Below, one piece after another: positions 61,301 through 64,000 of a DNA stretch of 64,000 nucleotides. Source of the DNA: Erythrobacter sp. GTDB lineage: Bacteria; Pseudomonadota; Alphaproteobacteria; Sphingomonadales; Sphingomonadaceae. The translations under genes were made by a program, and so were the position numbers. Position 1 is the first letter of the stretch. Each line of letters opens with the position of its first letter. A model generated the notes under the pieces. It worked only from the letters and a program-made list of their open reading frames with translations. It made no database searches and was not told the DNA's origin. The stretch covers positions 1-64,000 of the forward strand of contig NZ_JAMWYX010000009.1 in the NCBI RefSeq assembly GCF_024305245.1, written 5' to 3'.

Positions 61301-61332
61301 AGGTTTTTTGTTTTCGCCCTCAGGCGCCGGGC

Positions 61333-61408
61333 GCGGCCCGTCCGGGCCGCTTGGCTTCCGCGCCATAAGGCGCGGCGCGCGGTCGCGCTTGCGACGCCTG
61401 CGGCGTCG
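61333..61408 (+). repeat. structured intergenic element, copy I (plus orientation)
   Basis: It begins 32 bases after the DUF1674 stop. P1 is GCGGCCC/GGGCCGC with loop GTCC (61333-61350), linker TTGGCTT, P2 CCGCGCC-ATAA-GGCGCGG (61358-61375), P3 GCGC-GGTC-GCGC (61377-61388), TTGCG, and P4 CGACGCC-TGC-GGCGTCG (61392-61408). P4 arms equal those of copy D, while P1 differs. Confidence 0.72.
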
Positions 61409-61506
61409 GCCCCGGACAAGCACGCGGCGCAGAATGATCGAGCGGGTATAGATCCCGCCTAGACCCCTTTTAGACCCCGGCTCGCCAATTTTTCACATGA
61501 AACATT

Positions 61507-62922
61507 TTACAGAGGCACGAAACGCACCTTCAGCCCATCCTTGGGTTGCGGAATAGGCCAGTCCTGCCAATCGGGCTTGTACCCGGGCGCGGCTTCGATC
61601 CGGTAGCGTTGCAGCAACTCCGCCAGCAGCACCTTCACCTGCATATAGGCAAAATGCAGGCCGAGGCACATATGCGCCCCGCCGCCGAACGGCACCCAGG
61701 CATATTTGTGCCGCGCCTTCACCTGATCGGGCGTGAAGCGCAGCGGATCGAAGGTGAAGGGATTGTCCCAATATTCCTCCGAATGGTGGGTCCAGTAGAT
61801 GTTGATCCCCACCATCGTGCCCGCCGGAATGCGGTATCCGCCATATTCGAATTCGCGCAGCGCGCGGCGCGGCATCGAGGGAACCGGCGGGATCATCCGC
61901 AGCGATTCCTTGAACGCCATTTCGGTGAGGTCGAGCTTGGCAAGATCGTCGTAATCGAGCGGGCGCGGCTCGCCCGCACCGTCCGGCCCGCCGGTGACCG
62001 CGAAAATCTCGTCGCGCAGCTTCTCCTGCCACTGGGGGTTCACAGCGAGATAATAGATCAGCGATGTGGCCGACGACGTGATCGTGTCATGCGCGGCCAT
62101 CATCAGGAAGTTCATGTGATCGACCACTTCGTCGACCGGCAGCAGCGATCCATCCTCGCGGGTAGCGGTGGCGAACTGGCTGAACATGTCCTGCCCGCCG
62201 CCTTCCGCACGCCGGCGCAGCGTTTCCTTGGTGAAGTAGTCGACCAGAAACGCCCGGCCATCGACGCCCTTCTTCATCTTGGTAAAGGGCAGCGGCTTGC
62301 GCACCGGCGCGACCGAGGCCTGCACCATATCGACGAAAGCCGCGTTGATCTTGTCCGCTTCCGGCCCCCACGGCAGGCCGATGAAACTGTCGGCGGCGAG
62401 ATCGAGGGTGAGCTTCTTGATCGCGGGATAGAATTCCATCGGCCCCGCCCAGCCTGCCACTTCGCGGGCGATCCCGCGATTGAGCGCGCCTGAATAGTGC
62501 CGCATCGGTTCGGGCTTGAAGGCGATCGACAGCGCGCGGCGATCAATCCTGTGATGGTCGAAATCCATCAGCATCAACCCGCGCGGGAACAGCTGGTCGA
62601 GGATCGGGCCCCAGCCTTGCTCCGACGAGAAGATCTTGTCCTTGTTGAACAACAGCAGCTCGTTGGCTTCCGCGCCGATCAGCGCGACCTGCCAGCCGCC
62701 AAAGGCGCGGTTCTTGTAGACCTTGCCATGGGCGGCGATCATCCGCTCGGCAAAGGCGTGCGGATCGGCCAGCATGGTGAAGGTATTGCCCACCAGCGGC
62801 CAGCCCGCATCGCCCGGAATATGCGCGAGATCGGCCTCGCCCATGCGCTGCTCGCTCCAGTGGCGGGGCGCTTCCGCCACGGCGGCATCACGGGAAGGCG
62901 GGGCTTCGGCAAGGGTGGCCAT
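61507..62922 (-). CDS. cytochrome P450
   Basis: The 471-residue P450 has all main signatures: I-helix MAAHDTITSSATSL, K-helix E-x-x-R in FKESLRMIPP and the haem loop FGGGAHMCLGLHFA with Cys ligand C419. The PERF-type segment is DPLRFTPD. It lacks a signal anchor and is probably soluble, needing ferredoxin and reductase encoded elsewhere. The substrate is unknown; resemblance is to the CYP120/CYP26-like type, by eye only. ferrochelatase lies immediately upstream on the same strand. Confidence 0.9.
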   Translation of the reverse strand: MATLAEAPPSRDAAVAEAPRHWSEQRMGEADLAHIPGDAGWPLVGNTFTMLADPHAFAERMIAAHGKVYKNRAFGGWQVALIGAEANELLLFNKDKIFSSEQGWGPILDQLFPRGLMLMDFDHHRIDRRALSIAFKPEPMRHYSGALNRGIAREVAGWAGPMEFYPAIKKLTLDLAADSFIGLPWGPEADKINAAFVDMVQASVAPVRKPLPFTKMKKGVDGRAFLVDYFTKETLRRRAEGGGQDMFSQFATATREDGSLLPVDEVVDHMNFLMMAAHDTITSSATSLIYYLAVNPQWQEKLRDEIFAVTGGPDGAGEPRPLDYDDLAKLDLTEMAFKESLRMIPPVPSMPRRALREFEYGGYRIPAGTMVGINIYWTHHSEEYWDNPFTFDPLRFTPDQVKARHKYAWVPFGGGAHMCLGLHFAYMQVKVLLAELLQRYRIEAAPGYKPDWQDWPIPQPKDGLKVRFVPL

Positions 62923-62988
62923 GATGGTCTCGGCGCTCCGTATCAGGTTCGGATTAGCAACTGACCTTGGTGTAAATAACTCGCGCGG

Positions 62989-63969
62989 TTAAATCCAGCC
63001 CGAAAGCTCGCGCCGCAGCATCGCTTCGACCATGGCAAGGCCGCTGCCGGAAGTGTTGAGGCAATCGAGCACGGCGTATTCCTCGCCGCCTGCCTCGATA
63101 AATTCGTCGCGGCCCTCCAGCGCCAGTTCCTCCAGCGTCTCGACGCAATCGGCGGCAAAGCCGGGCGCGGCGACGACCAGACGCTTGGTGCCCTTCTGCC
63201 CTTCCTCGATCAGAGTCGTGTCGGTCGACGGTTCCAGCCAGCGCGCCGGGCCGAAGCGCGACTGGAATGTCGTTTCGAACCGGACACCCGCGAATTCCGG
63301 CCGCTCGGCCAGTTGCTCGCGCAGCAGCCGCGAAGTCTTGGAGCAGTGGCAGTAATAGGGATCGCCCTTTTCGAGCGTGCGCAGCGGCATCCCGTGGAAG
63401 CTCAGCAGCATCACTTCGGGTCGGAAGGCGAGGCCTTGCACCTGTCGGCTCAGATCATCAGCAAGCGCGCCAAGATAATTGGGATCATCATGATAGGGCG
63501 GCACGAACCGCATCGCCGGCTGCCAGCGCATATCGCCCAGCACGCGCGCGACCTCGTCGAACACGGTCGCGGTGGTGGCGGCACAATATTGCGGATACAT
63601 CGGCGCAATCAGGATGCGGTCGCAGCCCTTGGCCATCAGTTCGCCAATCCGCTGCTCGATCGAAGGATTGCCGTAACGCATCGCGTAATCGACCACGACC
63701 TTGTCGCCGAACCGGCCCACCATCGCTTCGGCCTGCCCTGCGGTGATGTCCGCCAGCGGCGATCCACGGTCGGTCCAGATCTTGGCATAGGCCCTGGCGC
63801 TCTTCTGAGGGCGGGTGTTGAGAATGATCCCGCGCAGGATCGGCTGCCACGCGATCGGCGGGATCTCGATCACGCGCCGGTCGGACAGGAACTGCTTGAG
63901 ATAACGCCGCACCGAATCCGGGTCCGGCCCGTCGGGCGTACCCAGATTGACCAGCAATACGCCGATCAA
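62989..63969 (-). CDS. hemH: ferrochelatase
   Basis: The 326-residue enzyme inserts Fe2+ into protoporphyrin IX, the last step of protohaem synthesis. It starts MIGVLLVNLGTPDGPDPDSVRRYLKQFLSDRRVIEIP, contains the catalytic-type LLSFHGMPLRTLEKGDPYYCHCSKTSRLL, and ends with CVETLEELALEGRDEFIEAGGEEYAVLDCLN. The His of SFHGMP is the metal-binding base. The gene is 66 bp upstream of the P450. Ferrochelatase competes with Mg-chelatase for the same substrate that BchE's pathway uses. Confidence 0.96.
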   Translation of the reverse strand: MIGVLLVNLGTPDGPDPDSVRRYLKQFLSDRRVIEIPPIAWQPILRGIILNTRPQKSARAYAKIWTDRGSPLADITAGQAEAMVGRFGDKVVVDYAMRYGNPSIEQRIGELMAKGCDRILIAPMYPQYCAATTATVFDEVARVLGDMRWQPAMRFVPPYHDDPNYLGALADDLSRQVQGLAFRPEVMLLSFHGMPLRTLEKGDPYYCHCSKTSRLLREQLAERPEFAGVRFETTFQSRFGPARWLEPSTDTTLIEEGQKGTKRLVVAAPGFAADCVETLEELALEGRDEFIEAGGEEYAVLDCLNTSGSGLAMVEAMLRRELSGWI

Positions 63970-64000
63970 GCCGCTCGAAACAGGGGGATGGTCGCCCGGA

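Noticed and set aside
61310-61451. C-terminal extension or second gene after the DUF1674 gene
   Set aside because: The overlapping frame reads the structured element and is Arg-rich; the DUF1674 protein ends with its normal GIAWDF motif.

Overview
The window looks like ordinary chromosome from a GC-rich alphaproteobacterium. It is most likely a sphingomonad of the Erythrobacteraceae type and probably an aerobic anoxygenic phototroph. The basis is a bchE-bchJ pair for bacteriochlorophyll, a bacterial NDUFA12 homologue, a DUF1674 protein, two large TonB-dependent receptors, LytTR and MASE1 signalling proteins, and the alphaproteobacterial co-orientation of tRNA-Trp, secE, nusG, rplK and rplA. 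No prophage, CRISPR array, transposase gene or rRNA was recognised.

Layout. 0-2 kb: a Crp-like protein lacking its DNA-binding half and two single-domain response regulators. 2-7.2 kb: peroxide defence (ahpC, ahpF, katG). 7.2-10.5 kb: a GNAT enzyme, a LytTR regulator and two poorly known membrane or exported proteins. 10.5-17.5 kb: a minus-strand run of thiolase, thiolase-like protein, hppD, VOC protein, bchE and bchJ. 17.6-24.5 kb: enoyl-CoA hydratase, acyl-CoA dehydrogenase, a TonB-dependent receptor and a Baeyer-Villiger-type monooxygenase; with the thiolases this reads as uptake and beta-oxidation of a hydrophobic or cyclic substrate. 24.5-27.5 kb: a CinA-type protein, a deacetylase-like protein and a CelD-like acyltransferase. 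27.6-33.6 kb: rplK-rplA and secE-nusG with a tRNA-Trp gene, interrupted by plus-strand insertions. 33.7-38.5 kb: aat, envelope lipoproteins, NDUFA12, recX and a fatty acyl-AMP ligase. 38.5-45.8 kb: DUF389, TelA/XpaC, a PHA-granule family protein, mannose nucleotide synthesis and a TonB-like protein. 46-56.5 kb: a hybrid histidine kinase, an Oar-like receptor, a 2OG oxygenase, a nucleoside transporter, a queuosine-precursor transporter and an MliC-like lipoprotein. 56.6-64 kb: tRNA-Lys, folK, an N-carbamoylputrescine amidase-type enzyme, an exported methyltransferase-like protein, msrA, rsmB, a DUF1674 protein, a P450 and hemH.

The most notable signal is not a gene. A family of about 75-100 bp structured elements occurs at least seven times, with two partial copies. 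Each full copy has the order P1 hairpin (loop usually NTCC), TCCTCG, P2 hairpin, P3 hairpin (four-base stem, loop usually RGTY) flanked by GGGC and TTGCG, then P4 hairpin. Stem sequences differ between copies but stay complementary, while loops and linkers are conserved. Most copies begin 6-11 nt after the stop codon or tRNA end of the gene transcribed in the same direction, and two loci carry inverted pairs. They could be structured 3'UTR/terminator modules or REP/BIME-like mobile palindromes. Three further dispersed repeat types are also present. All start sites, boundaries and functions were assigned by reading the sequence without database searches.
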